The position numbers and the translations under genes are program-made. DNA of 53,369 nucleotides. It comes from Alphaproteobacteria bacterium. Lineage in GTDB: Bacteria > Pseudomonadota > Alphaproteobacteria > MPNO01 > UBA830. Positions 30,964 to 39,675 of the stretch are shown here, in pieces. The DNA lies in NCBI GenBank assembly GCA_022822405.1, contig JAJEBT010000100.1, positions 1-53,369 of the forward strand. Reading direction: 5' to 3'. The notes beneath the pieces were generated by a model. It saw nothing but the letters and a program-made list of their open reading frames with translations, was not told the origin of the DNA and made no database searches. Every line of letters starts with the position of its first letter. Position 1 is the first letter of the stretch.

Positions 30964-31682
30964 ACGGGGAACTGCTTCTCGACGCCCGCGCCGTGACGAA
31001 GACCTTCGGCGGCTTCACGGCACTCGACTCCGTCGACCTGCATGTCAACAAGGGCGAGCGCTTCGGGCTCATCGGACCCAACGGCTCGGGCAAGACGACG
31101 ATGATCAACTGCATCTCGGGCGCGCTGGCCAACGACGGCGGCGAGATCGTGTTCGAGGGCCGCACGCTGGACGGCATGAAGCCCCATCAGCGCACAAGAC
31201 TCGGCATCTCACGATCATTCCAGATCCCCAAGCCGTTCGCGTCGATGACCGTCCTCGAGAACCTGGCCATCCCGCTCGAATACGCGACCGGCGCCCGCGG
31301 CCGCGAGATCCGGGCGCGGGCCATGGAAATCCTGGAGACCATCGGTCTTGCGGAACGCGCGGACATCAACTCGGGCAGCCTGACCCAGATCGACATGCGC
31401 AAGCTCGAACTGGCGCGTGCCATGGCGGCGGACCCGAAGCTGCTGATCTCCGACGAGGCGATGGCGGGCCTGTCGGCGACGGAACTCGACGACATCCTCG
31501 ATATCCTGCTCCGCCTCAACGAACGTGGAATCACGATCATCATGATCGAGCACATCATGCGCGCGGTCATGCGGTTTTCCGAACGCATCGTCGTGCTCGA
31601 CGCAGGCCGGAAGATTGCCGAGGGCACGCCCGAAGAGATCATCGACAACCCCGAAGTCGAAAGGGCATATCTCGGTGAGTAG
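30960..31682 (+). CDS. livG: Branched-chain-type ABC transporter ATPase (LivG family) with unusual signature
   Basis: This 240-residue ATPase has Walker A GPNGSGKTT (residues about 40-48). The ABC signature, normally LSGGQ-like, reads SLTQIDMRK. The Walker B region reads LLISDEAMAGL, with Ala replacing the common Pro after DE. The catalytic Glu and the H-loop (IIMIEHIM) remain. The signature change appears to belong to a subfamily paired with this permease type, but it suggests asymmetric ATP use with the canonical LivF partner. It overlaps livM by four and livF by eight bases. Confidence 0.9.
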   Translation: MNGELLLDARAVTKTFGGFTALDSVDLHVNKGERFGLIGPNGSGKTTMINCISGALANDGGEIVFEGRTLDGMKPHQRTRLGISRSFQIPKPFASMTVLENLAIPLEYATGARGREIRARAMEILETIGLAERADINSGSLTQIDMRKLELARAMAADPKLLISDEAMAGLSATELDDILDILLRLNERGITIIMIEHIMRAVMRFSERIVVLDAGRKIAEGTPEEIIDNPEVERAYLGE

Positions 31683-32406
31683 GATCGTCGTAGACAATAT
31701 CGAAGCGGGCTACGGCTCGGTCCGGGTTCTCCACGGCGTCTCAGTCACCGTGGAACCCGGAGAGACGGTGGCGCTGCTCGGCACCAACGGCAACGGCAAG
31801 TCGACCCTCATCAAGTGCATCATGGGCATGGTGGAACCGGGGGCCGGCTCGATCATGCTGGAGGATGAGGGCGGAACGTCGATAAACCTGATCGGCAAAC
31901 CTCCTCAGGAGATCGTCGAACTCGGCATCGCAATGGTGCCCGAGGGCCGCCGCCTGTTTCCGCGGCTCACGGTCGAGGAAAACCTCATGCTCGGCGCCTT
32001 CCGCAAATCGGCACGCGAACGCATCGCGGCCAATCTCGAATTCTCGTTCGAGGCCTTCCCGGTGCTCGCCGAACGGCGGCGCCAGCTGGCCGGCTCGATG
32101 TCGGGCGGCGAGCAGCAGATGCTTGCCGTGGCCAGGGCGTTGATGTCGGAGCCACGCATCCTGCTCGTCGACGAGCCGTCGGTGGGATTGGCACCGATTC
32201 TCGTCAGCCGCATGATCGCCAAGATCAAGGAGCTGAAGGAGCGGCGCAACCTGACGGTGCTGATGGCCGAACAGAATTTCAACCAGGCCATCAAGATCGC
32301 TGACCGCGGCTATATCATCGTCCATGGCGAGATCGCCTTCTCCGCATCTTCGGCCTCGGAACTCGCCGAGAACGAAATGGTCAAGCAGTACTATCTCGGC
32401 GCCTGA
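31675..32406 (+). CDS. livF: Branched-chain-type ABC transporter ATPase (LivF family)
   Basis: The 243-residue ATPase has a Walker A motif (GTNGNGKST), a canonical signature (SMSGGEQQMLAVARAL) and Walker B (ILLVDEPSVGLAP). The GTG at 31675 overlaps the livG stop by eight bases, a common coupling in Liv operons. It completes a receptor-HMGF transporter. The MetY-like gene follows after 72 bases and may belong to the same transcript. Confidence 0.93.
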   Translation: MSRIVVDNIEAGYGSVRVLHGVSVTVEPGETVALLGTNGNGKSTLIKCIMGMVEPGAGSIMLEDEGGTSINLIGKPPQEIVELGIAMVPEGRRLFPRLTVEENLMLGAFRKSARERIAANLEFSFEAFPVLAERRRQLAGSMSGGEQQMLAVARALMSEPRILLVDEPSVGLAPILVSRMIAKIKELKERRNLTVLMAEQNFNQAIKIADRGYIIVHGEIAFSASSASELAENEMVKQYYLGA

Positions 32407-32478
32407 CGGAACGCGCCGGCACTGGTTCGCGCGCATCCCCGAAGGCGCCGGCCCGGCGGGCATCGCGGAGGCAGGACC

Positions 32479-33783
32479 ATGATCGATCCGAAGCTGTTCA
32501 AACCCGACACGCTCGGTCTCCACGCCGGGCAGCAGCCGGATCCAGCGACCGGCGCCCGCGCCGTCCCCATCTACCAGACGACATCCTACGTCTTCCGCGA
32601 TACCGACCATGCCGCGGCGCTGTTCAATCTCGAGCGCGCTGGGCACATCTACTCGCGGATATCCAACCCGACCTGCGCAGTGCTCGAGGAACGCGTCAGC
32701 GCGCTCGAGGGCGGCGTCGGCGCGATAGCGACGGCGTCGGGACAGGCGGCGCTCCACCTCGCCGTCGTCACGCTGATGGGCCAGGGCGGCCACATCGTGT
32801 CCTCGGCGTCGATCTACGGCGGCAGCCACAACCTGTTCCACCACACCCTGCCGCGGTTCGGCATCACCGCAACCTTTGTGGACCCGCGCGACGTCGACGG
32901 GTTCGAGAAGGCGATCACGCCCGACACCCGCCTGATCTTCGGGGAAACCCTCGGCAATCCCGGCCTCGAGGTAATGGATCTGCCGCGAATCGCCGAAGTC
33001 GCCCATGCCCACGCCATACCGCTGATGATCGACAACACGTTCGCGACCCCGCACCTGTGCCGGCCCTTCAGCCACGGCGCGGACATAATCATGCATTCGG
33101 CGACCAAGTTTCTCGGCGGCCACGGCACATCGATCGGCGGGCTGCTGGTCGATTCGGGACAGTTCGACTGGGACGCATCGGACAAGTTTCCGACCCTGAC
33201 CGAACCTTATGACGGCTATCACGGGCTGGACTTCGCCGAGGAATTCGGACCCGCCGCCTTCATCATGCGCGCCCGCGCCGAGGGGCTGCGGGATTTCGGA
33301 GCGACGATGAGCCCGACCAACGCCTTCCATATCCTCCAGGGCGTCGAGACGCTCCATGTCCGCATGCCCCGGCATGTCGACAACGCCCGCCGCGTTGTCG
33401 AGTTCCTTGCGGCGCATGACGCCGTCTCCTGGGTCGTCTGGCCCGAGCGCGACGATCATCCCGACAGGGACCTCGCCGCCAGGCTGCTGCCGGACGGGCC
33501 TGGTGCAATCTTTTCTTTCGGCATCCGCGGCGGACGCGAGGCCGGACGCGTCTTCATCGAGAACCTGTCACTCTTCTCCCACCTCGCAAATGTCGGCGAC
33601 GCCAAATCCCTCGTCATTCACCCGGCGAGCACGACACACCAGCAGATGGACGCGAAGGCGCTCCACGCTGCAGGCATTGGCGAAGACCTTGTGCGCCTCT
33701 CGATCGGGCTCGAAGATGCCGGAGACCTGATCGGCGATCTCGACCACGCCCTGCGCCGCGCCCGAAAACAGGTGAACGGCTGA
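32479..33783 (+). CDS. O-acetylhomoserine sulfhydrylase-like PLP enzyme (MetY family)
   Basis: This 434-residue protein is in the Cys/Met metabolism PLP family. The PLP lysine is Lys210 in HSATKFLGGHG, and YSRISNPTCAVLEERVSALE near the N-terminus is the typical active-site region. The length fits MetY, which makes homocysteine from O-acetylhomoserine and sulfide; some relatives are gamma-lyases. The ATG of the alpha/beta hydrolase overlaps its stop (TGATG), so the two are coupled. The neighbour raises the possibility of an ester-linked substrate, but this is inference. Confidence 0.88.
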   Translation: MIDPKLFKPDTLGLHAGQQPDPATGARAVPIYQTTSYVFRDTDHAAALFNLERAGHIYSRISNPTCAVLEERVSALEGGVGAIATASGQAALHLAVVTLMGQGGHIVSSASIYGGSHNLFHHTLPRFGITATFVDPRDVDGFEKAITPDTRLIFGETLGNPGLEVMDLPRIAEVAHAHAIPLMIDNTFATPHLCRPFSHGADIIMHSATKFLGGHGTSIGGLLVDSGQFDWDASDKFPTLTEPYDGYHGLDFAEEFGPAAFIMRARAEGLRDFGATMSPTNAFHILQGVETLHVRMPRHVDNARRVVEFLAAHDAVSWVVWPERDDHPDRDLAARLLPDGPGAIFSFGIRGGREAGRVFIENLSLFSHLANVGDAKSLVIHPASTTHQQMDAKALHAAGIGEDLVRLSIGLEDAGDLIGDLDHALRRARKQVNG

Positions 33784-34574
33784 TGCAACTGGAGGTCGGC
33801 AACCGGCGGGTCTTTGCCGCTACCGGCGGCCAGCCGTTCGACCCGTCGCGGCCCGCGGTGGTGTTCGTTCACGGCGCCGGCATGGATCACACGGTATGGG
33901 CCCTGCAGACCCGATGGTTCGCCTGGCACGGTCACGCCGTGCTGGCCGTCGACCTGCCGGGGCATGGGCAGTCGGAAGGACCGCCGCTCGATACCATCCC
34001 CGCCATGGGAGACTGGCTTCTGGAACTGGTAGCCGCGGCGGGATGCAGCCGCACCGCGCTCGCGGGCCATTCCATGGGCGCAATGGCGGCGCTGGCGGCG
34101 GCGCGCCACGGGACCGGGATCACGGCCCTTGCGCTGGCCGGGATCGGCGCACGCATGCCCGTGCATCCGGATCTGCTGGCGGCGGCCAGCGACGGCGATC
34201 CCCGGGCCTGGGACCTGATCGTCGCCTGGGGTTACGGCATGCCATCTCATTTCGGCGCGAGCCGCATGCCGGGGCTGTGGCTTCAGGGCGGAGGCCGGTC
34301 GCTGCTGGCCCGCGGACCGGACCGCGTGCTCGGCACGGATCTCGCAGCCTGCGACGCCTACGGTTCGGTGGCGGACGACGCCGCTGCAGTCGCCTGCCCG
34401 GTAACCTTCGTAGTCGGCGAACAGGACCGCATGACTCCGCCGGCGGCCGCAGCCGAACTTGCCGGAAGAATCGTCAATTCCCGCACGATCGTGATTCCCG
34501 GGGCCGGACACATGATGATGGCGGAACGGCCGGACGAGACCTTGGATGCGCTGATCACGGCCCTCCGCGAATGA
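33783..34574 (+). CDS. Alpha/beta hydrolase
   Basis: This 263-residue protein has the alpha/beta hydrolase fold: an oxyanion HGAG at 30-33, the nucleophile elbow GHSMGA with Ser97, an acid in GEQDRMTPP and the catalytic His in PGAGHMMM near the C-terminus. Its start overlaps the stop of the MetY-like gene, implying co-translation. It may be an esterase or C-C hydrolase; no substrate clue is stronger than the operon context. Confidence 0.85.
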   Translation: MQLEVGNRRVFAATGGQPFDPSRPAVVFVHGAGMDHTVWALQTRWFAWHGHAVLAVDLPGHGQSEGPPLDTIPAMGDWLLELVAAAGCSRTALAGHSMGAMAALAAARHGTGITALALAGIGARMPVHPDLLAAASDGDPRAWDLIVAWGYGMPSHFGASRMPGLWLQGGGRSLLARGPDRVLGTDLAACDAYGSVADDAAAVACPVTFVVGEQDRMTPPAAAAELAGRIVNSRTIVIPGAGHMMMAERPDETLDALITALRE

Positions 34575-34663
34575 CACCGGAACGCCCGGTCCGCTTGCAG
34601 ATGCCCCGGCCTCGCGCATAGGATTGCGGCCGGACCGATGACCGGAGCGGCCGGAGAAGACCC

Positions 34664-36280
34664 ATGACCGAGACAAACGTGCGGCAGTTCGAGGGCTTCG
34701 ACCATGTGATCGTCGGCGCCGGAACCGCGGGCTGTGTGCTCGCCAACCGCCTGAGCGCGGATCCGGAGCGCAACGTCCTGCTCCTCGAAGCCGGAGGCAA
34801 GGACAACTATTTCTGGATCAGGATTCCTATCGGCTATCTCTACACGATGAACAATCCCCGGACCGACTGGTGCTTCAGCACCGAGGAGGAGCCGGGACTG
34901 AACGGCCGGGCACTGGACTATCCCCGGGGCAAGACCCTGGGTGGCTGTTCCGCGATCAACGGCATGATCTACATGCGAGGCCAGGCCCGCGACTACGACC
35001 AGTGGCGGCAGATGGGCAACAGCGGCTGGGGCTGGGACGATGTCCTGCCGGTCTTCCGGAAATCCGAGGACCACATCCACGGCGGCAATGACACCCACGG
35101 GGCGGGGGGCGAATGGCGGGTCGAGGACCAGCGCCTGTCATGGGAAATCCTGGACTCCTTCCGCCAGGCCTGTGTCGAGATCGGGATTCCCGCAACCGAG
35201 GACTTCAATGCCGGCAACAACGAGGGCGCTGGCTATTTCGAGGTCAACCAGAAGCGCGGCATACGCTGGAGCGCCGCTAACGCCTTCCTCCACCCGGTCC
35301 GGCACCGTCCCAACCTGACCGTGCTCACGAAGGCCCAGGCAAGCCGCCTGACGGTGGCCGAAGGCCGCGTGACCGGCGTCGACTTCCGACTCGACGGCGC
35401 CGCCGCGCACGCGTCGGCCCAGCGCGAGGTCATACTCGCCACCGGGGCTGTCGGCTCTCCCCATCTCCTTCAACTCTCGGGCATCGGCCCCGGACGGCTC
35501 TTGCGCGAACACGGGATCGACGTCGTCCATGAACTTCCGGGCGTCGGGGAAAACCTCCAGGACCATCTGCAGATTCGCGCCGTCTACAAGGTGACAGGCG
35601 CGAAGACCCTGAACGAGCGGGCCAATTCACTCGTGGGCAAGGCGGGAATGGCGCTGGAATACGCCCTGTTCAGGCGCGGTCCGATGACGATGGCGCCCAG
35701 CCAGCTCGGTGTCTTCACCAAGTCCGACGAGAGCCGCGAGACGCCTGATCTCCAGTATCACGTGCAGCCGCTCTCGCTCGACCGCTTCGGCGAACCGCTG
35801 CACCCGTTTCCGGCGATCACCGCGTCGGTGTGCAACCTGCGCCCCGACAGTCGCGGCCATGTCCGGCTCACCAGTCCCGACCCCGAGGCCAAGCCCTCGA
35901 TACGCCCCAACTATCTCAGCGCCGATACCGACCGCCAGATCGCCGCCAACGCGCTCAAGCTCACCCGGCGCATCGTTGGCGCGCCGGCAATGCAGAAACA
36001 CGAACCCGAGGAATATGTCCCGGGCGCCCATGTCGCAAGCGACGAGGATCTGGCCCGCGCGGCTGGCGACATCGCGACCACGATCTTTCATCCTGTCGGC
36101 ACATGCCGGATGGGGCCGGACGACATGGCGGTGGTCAACGACCGCCTTCAGCTCAGGGGACTCGCGGGCCTGCGCATTGCCGACGCTTCCGTCATGCCGA
36201 CGATCACGTCGGGCAACACGAATTCGCCGACCATAATGATTGCCGAAAAGGCCTCCGAGATGATGCTGGCGGACGGCTGA
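34664..36280 (+). CDS. GMC-family FAD oxidoreductase (choline dehydrogenase-like)
   Basis: The 538-residue protein begins its flavin domain with DHVIVGAGTAGCVLANRLS, followed by VLLLEAGG. GMC signatures DYPRGKTLGGCSAINGMIYM and GAVGSPHLLQLSGIG are clear. The C-terminal FHPVGTCRMG and NTNSPTIMIAEKA carry the active-site His and Asn. It would oxidise an alcohol to an aldehyde and reduce a quinone or similar acceptor. The ATG at 34664 follows GGAGAAGA. It ends the plus-strand run that began with the amidohydrolase. Confidence 0.93.
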   Translation: MTETNVRQFEGFDHVIVGAGTAGCVLANRLSADPERNVLLLEAGGKDNYFWIRIPIGYLYTMNNPRTDWCFSTEEEPGLNGRALDYPRGKTLGGCSAINGMIYMRGQARDYDQWRQMGNSGWGWDDVLPVFRKSEDHIHGGNDTHGAGGEWRVEDQRLSWEILDSFRQACVEIGIPATEDFNAGNNEGAGYFEVNQKRGIRWSAANAFLHPVRHRPNLTVLTKAQASRLTVAEGRVTGVDFRLDGAAAHASAQREVILATGAVGSPHLLQLSGIGPGRLLREHGIDVVHELPGVGENLQDHLQIRAVYKVTGAKTLNERANSLVGKAGMALEYALFRRGPMTMAPSQLGVFTKSDESRETPDLQYHVQPLSLDRFGEPLHPFPAITASVCNLRPDSRGHVRLTSPDPEAKPSIRPNYLSADTDRQIAANALKLTRRIVGAPAMQKHEPEEYVPGAHVASDEDLARAAGDIATTIFHPVGTCRMGPDDMAVVNDRLQLRGLAGLRIADASVMPTITSGNTNSPTIMIAEKASEMMLADG

Positions 36281-36527
36281 CCGGAAGACGCGGTCCCCAC
36301 CTCCTTCTCCGCGACGCCAGCCCAGAAAGGACGCGCGGGTCTCCTCCGCGCATCGCCTTGCCCGCCGGCCGATGCCGGGCGCCGCTTATGCCGCTACCGC
36401 GGTCTCGTTCCGGAACGCAAAGCGGGCCTCGATGCGCCCGCTCCGGCGCGACAGGCGGAGGGATGCACCGGAGCCGCTCGCAGGGGCAGCGCCTCGCCCG
36501 GAACAGCGGTGCCCTTCCCTGGTCCGA

Positions 36528-37277
36528 TCACCCGCCATCGATGGCGGCCACTCCGTCAAGCGCCTGTTTGTGAACAAGACGATCGAGCGCGTCCGCTGAC
36601 GGCAGCGCGATCGCGCGCGCAAACAGGCGACGAGCGATCCCGCGGTTATCGTCGTCATCGAGGAGCAGCAAGCCCTGCGCATATTGAACGAGGGGGTACT
36701 TCTTGCCCGGGGCAAGTTCGAGAGCCTTGTCATAGTGGGCCAGGGCATCCTTTTCGCTCGCTCCGTAGAGCATGCGGGCCATGAAACCGCCTTCGCCGAT
36801 CACTCTTGCGTGCCAGGTGCCGAGTACCAGATGCGCCGCCGCCAGATCCGGCTTGAGGGCCAACGCCTTCTCGGCCGCATTGCGCACCTGCACTGCAAAG
36901 CCCTCTTCGATCGCTTCAAGAGTGCCGATGGTCTCGGCATAGCGCCCCTTCGCATGGGCAAGCTCGATGTGGGCCTGTGGATTGCCGGGGCCCACTCGCA
37001 CCGCTTCTTCGGCGAGGGCGATGGCTTCCTTGAAAAGGGCCTGCTTCCGTCCGTCTTCGGCATTGAAAAAACCATGCACGGCCAGTGAGTTGGCGGCGAG
37101 CGTATATCCCTCCGACGTCTTCAGCAGCTTCGCGTCCCGCGCAGCCTCGAGAAACCGGCCTTCAGCATAGAGAGCGCGCGCGGTATCGATCGTCTGCGCA
37201 GAGGCCGGTGCCGCCAATGCCGGCGCCAGCGCAAGCAATGCAAGAACAACGCCAGCCGGTCCTGTCATCGATTGCAT
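36528..37277 (-). CDS. Secreted TPR-repeat protein
   Basis: This 249-residue protein has a signal peptide (hydrophobic residues 9-25, cleavage after PASA near 27) and helical TPR-like repeats (for example AIALAEEAVRVGPGNPQAHI and DALAHYDKALELAPGKKYPL). It probably sits in the periplasm as an interaction scaffold. GGGG precedes the ATG at 37277; a second Met at codon 4 is an alternative start. The gene is convergent with the GMC oxidoreductase and is the last gene of normal GC before the accessory island. Confidence 0.78.
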   Translation of the reverse strand: MQSMTGPAGVVLALLALAPALAAPASAQTIDTARALYAEGRFLEAARDAKLLKTSEGYTLAANSLAVHGFFNAEDGRKQALFKEAIALAEEAVRVGPGNPQAHIELAHAKGRYAETIGTLEAIEEGFAVQVRNAAEKALALKPDLAAAHLVLGTWHARVIGEGGFMARMLYGASEKDALAHYDKALELAPGKKYPLVQYAQGLLLLDDDDNRGIARRLFARAIALPSADALDRLVHKQALDGVAAIDGG

Positions 37278-37405
37278 CCCCTGTTTCGAGATCGAATTTT
37301 GATGGCCACAGCTATGTAACTTTCAAGAGAGCACCCGCGAACGACCGATACAATAAACACCTTAATATTTGGCGCATCAGTTACGTCAGTCATGCACGGT
37401 AGAAC

Positions 37406-38518
37406 CTAGCGCTCAATGATTTTCAACTGAGACCCGAAACTCACTCCAGCGACACTACATGCGGTTTCAATATGCCTTCTGATTTGATCCGAACTCAAAT
37501 GGGTTCCTAGCCACCAACCATTCCCCAGATTTCTTGAGGACTTGTCCTCCAAGTGAGGTGCTGTCTTATAAAGATCCGAGCGTTTCCTAGCAATCAACGC
37601 CCGACGCGGGCTGACGGTTTTAGCAGCGAAAGCTTCCATGAATTTTGGATCCCTACGTCCGAAAATTATCAATATCTCAGCCAAAGTTTCATTGCCCTTC
37701 CCCGTATCGACTCTTTCATCATCAAGGATAAATCCCAAGATTTTGCTTTGCTTGGGTCGCGAGGATCGAGGCTGTGATGTCGCCACTGGTGCGGATGGTG
37801 TTAGTGGTCGCGGTTTCCCATTTGACCGCTGCGGGACAGGCAAGGGATTCCTCAGAAATGTGTAAACATCGTCCGGTTCCGGCTTGGTCCCGCACTTGCG
37901 TACCACCTCGTCAGCCACCAATTCATAAATCAGGTCCTCGGGCTTGCTCAACAACGCCTGCCAAGCGCCTGGAATCGCTTCGCGAGCTCTTTCTCGCTTC
38001 CGATTGCTCTGGAGAATTTGCTCTGCACTGATACGGGCTCTATCGGAAATAACGCGATCCTTCTGAAGATGCTCTTGGAGAAAGGTCACGTACTCCGGGA
38101 TCCTGTCCTCAAGACTCTCGTCCGAAAGTAGCAACTTCAACTGGTAGAATTGCCGCTCAGTTGGGATACCAGGCGCCATACTGAGATAGAAGCCCCAACA
38201 ATCACCATCTGTCAAAACAAGTATGGGGACACCTCGGTTGGACGCGTAGCTAAATAACTGCTCCTCGCTCTCGGGGCGTATGGCTCCAAGTCGTTTGGCT
38301 TCGACGAAGATCCATGGCTTGCCGCGATCTAGTAGTGCGTAGTCCACTAGGCCTTTTCCAACCTTATACTCCGGCTTAAACGCCTCCGGATTGGTATCAT
38401 CCCAGTCCAGCGCACGCAGAATCGGGAGGATAACTGCCTGCTTGACCTGCGCCTCGTTGTGCAAATTACCGGCACGGAGTCGGCTGACCGCATTATTCAG
38501 CGTTTGCTCAAGACTCAT
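37406..38518 (-). CDS. Orphan PD-(D/E)XK nuclease with HsdR N-terminal-like domain
   Basis: The 370-residue protein resembles predicted type IV restriction enzymes. Residues 1-170 look like the HsdR N-terminal nuclease domain: Glu50, Asp59 (KGLVDYAL) and the Glu73-x-Lys75 pair (WIFVEAKR) form the PD-(D/E)XK core. The C-terminal 130 residues are a separate domain with GNGWWLGTHLSSDQIRRHI, which I do not recognise. There is no methyltransferase, specificity subunit or helicase nearby. Base composition is clearly lower in GC than in the neighbours, so it was probably acquired. An IS1595-type element ends 118 bases upstream of the start, which may affect its promoter. The ATG at 38518 was chosen because homology starts there. 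Confidence 0.75.
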   Translation of the reverse strand: MSLEQTLNNAVSRLRAGNLHNEAQVKQAVILPILRALDWDDTNPEAFKPEYKVGKGLVDYALLDRGKPWIFVEAKRLGAIRPESEEQLFSYASNRGVPILVLTDGDCWGFYLSMAPGIPTERQFYQLKLLLSDESLEDRIPEYVTFLQEHLQKDRVISDRARISAEQILQSNRKRERAREAIPGAWQALLSKPEDLIYELVADEVVRKCGTKPEPDDVYTFLRNPLPVPQRSNGKPRPLTPSAPVATSQPRSSRPKQSKILGFILDDERVDTGKGNETLAEILIIFGRRDPKFMEAFAAKTVSPRRALIARKRSDLYKTAPHLEDKSSRNLGNGWWLGTHLSSDQIRRHIETACSVAGVSFGSQLKIIER

Positions 38519-38628
38519 CGCGCGCCACCTCAGCCATTTTGCCCGCTTCGCGCGGGAGTTCAGCCTCTCCCCATTGCAGGCTATTGGCAATTGGGCTCAC
38601 GATCAAGACCGAGCTCTTGTCACCCCCT

Positions 38629-38636
38629 ATTCTCTT
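38629..38636 (+). repeat. Left copy of imperfect 8-bp target-site duplication
   Basis: ATTCTCTT lies directly outside the left terminal repeat. The right flank at 40806-40813 is TATCTCTT. Six of eight bases match, and 8 bp is the normal duplication length for IS1595-family elements. Confidence 0.6.
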
Positions 38637-38659
38637 GGGGATTACAAAGAAGGGTTGAC
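38637..38659 (+). repeat. Left terminal inverted repeat
   Basis: The 23-base repeat matches the right end (40783-40805) in inverse orientation except at its fourth base. Its last five bases, TTGAC, form part of a -35 box reading into the passenger genes. Confidence 0.9.
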
Positions 38660-38682
38660 GACGGAGCGGAGGCCGATATGAT
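38655..38682 (+). promoter_or_regulatory. Passenger-operon promoter overlapping the left terminal repeat
   Basis: TTGACG at 38655-38660 and TATGAT at 38677-38682 are 16 bases apart, a good housekeeping-type promoter. The -35 lies mostly inside the terminal repeat. Transcription would start about seven bases after the -10, at or next to the ATG at 38689, implying a leaderless message. Confidence 0.6.
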
Positions 38683-38688
38683 GCCGGG

Positions 38689-39171
38689 ATGGAATCAGAC
38701 ATCCAACAAGTTTGGGGATGGGTCGGGCGCGAGGCTACGGCCTTCGGCTTCCGATGGCTCATCGTGGTCGGGGTCGCCATGATAGGCACCCTACTCTTTG
38801 GGCGAAACTACAAGAAGCGTATTGCAGCTTTGGAGGCTCAAGGCCGATCCGGCCCCACGGTTCTGCAAGTCAACGTTTCCGGGAGCGGGGAGCGGGTGAC
38901 AACCGCGGCGATCCAGGACGCCCTCCGTGCCGAAGGAACGGCCACCGAACAAATCATTCGCATGAAGGAAGCGGTGGACGGCTTGGAACAGGTGCCTTTC
39001 GGAGACGGTCACAGCTACGCCGAACTGCCTGCTGGGACGCGAGTCGTCACCATGCCGGACGGCACGATCCGCCTCGCGCTTCCCGTCCGGTTGAGGGCTA
39101 CGCTCACAACTGGTGCCCCCACCGCGACCGCGAAGGTGACTGTTGTGGACGCGGAGAAATCCGATGACTGA
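38689..39171 (+). CDS. Passenger protein 1: single-pass membrane protein of unknown function
   Basis: This 160-residue protein has one membrane helix (about residues 21-40, RWLIVVGVAMIGTLLFG), a short basic turn (YKKRIAALEAQG) and a soluble remainder rich in Val/Thr strands. No known domain is recognised. The predicted promoter would place the ATG at the mRNA 5' end. Its stop overlaps the next ORF by eight bases. As cargo inside the IS1595-type element it is not needed for transposition in other family members. Confidence 0.7.
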   Translation: MESDIQQVWGWVGREATAFGFRWLIVVGVAMIGTLLFGRNYKKRIAALEAQGRSGPTVLQVNVSGSGERVTTAAIQDALRAEGTATEQIIRMKEAVDGLEQVPFGDGHSYAELPAGTRVVTMPDGTIRLALPVRLRATLTTGAPTATAKVTVVDAEKSDD

Positions 39172-39256
39172 ATCAGGGGCCTTCAAACGCGCTCTCACCC
39201 GAGCCTATCCGAAGCGTAACGAGCAACAGCTCCTTGCGTTGGGAGACGACGAATGA
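39164..39256 (+). CDS. Passenger ORF 2: 30-residue microprotein
   Basis: The ATG at 39164 has GGAG seven bases upstream and gives MTESGAFKRALTRAYPKRNE followed by ten more residues, ending at TGA 39254-39256. It overlaps the previous gene by eight bases and the next by four (ATGA). The product is a charged single helix. A good ribosome site and two coupled overlaps support real translation; it may act only to couple its neighbours. Confidence 0.6.
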   Translation: MTESGAFKRALTRAYPKRNEQQLLALGDDE

Positions 39257-39675
39257 CCATACCCAGACTGATTATTGCGCTCACCTGTACGCTGAGCTTT
39301 CTTGCAACCCTGTCGGCTTCAGCACTAGCGGCGGGATGCGATGATCTCCGTCGCGGCCTCAACGAACTTGAATGGGCCACTTCCCCAAAGGAAATGGTTG
39401 CGGCTGTTGGGATCGTCAGGCAGGCCCTCCCAGAAGCTCTTCAAGAACGAAAGCGGACGCGACCTCTGCCGAGTCGCGTCAACCGGCAACTCAAGAAGGC
39501 TACGGATGCTCTCGCCCTTTTGAGAACAAACGTTGGTGATCTCGTGAAAGAGGTCCGGCGCGCGGAGAACGCCAGAAACTACCAGCCTCTTCTCGCCGCC
39601 GGGCTTGGCGTGTTTCATAGATCCGAGATGGTGTTCGGCGAGATCTCCTACTTCTCGCTGTGTCTGGACCAATGA
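39253..39675 (+). CDS. Passenger protein 3: secreted protein of unknown function
   Basis: This 140-residue protein has a clear Sec signal (residues 5-27, ending ASALAA before GCDDL). The mature region is helical and basic, with two Cys residues (28 and 137). GGAG lies seven bases before the ATG, inside the microprotein frame, so expression depends on translation of that frame. No family is recognised. The export signal, with the membrane anchor of passenger 1, suggests that the cargo works at the envelope. Confidence 0.7.
   Translation: MTIPRLIIALTCTLSFLATLSASALAAGCDDLRRGLNELEWATSPKEMVAAVGIVRQALPEALQERKRTRPLPSRVNRQLKKATDALALLRTNVGDLVKEVRRAENARNYQPLLAAGLGVFHRSEMVFGEISYFSLCLDQ

Noticed and set aside
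31741..33459. 572-codon minus-strand frame across livF and the MetY-like gene
   Set aside because: It spans two well-supported plus-strand genes; the low-complexity His/Asp/Arg product is typical of antisense translation.
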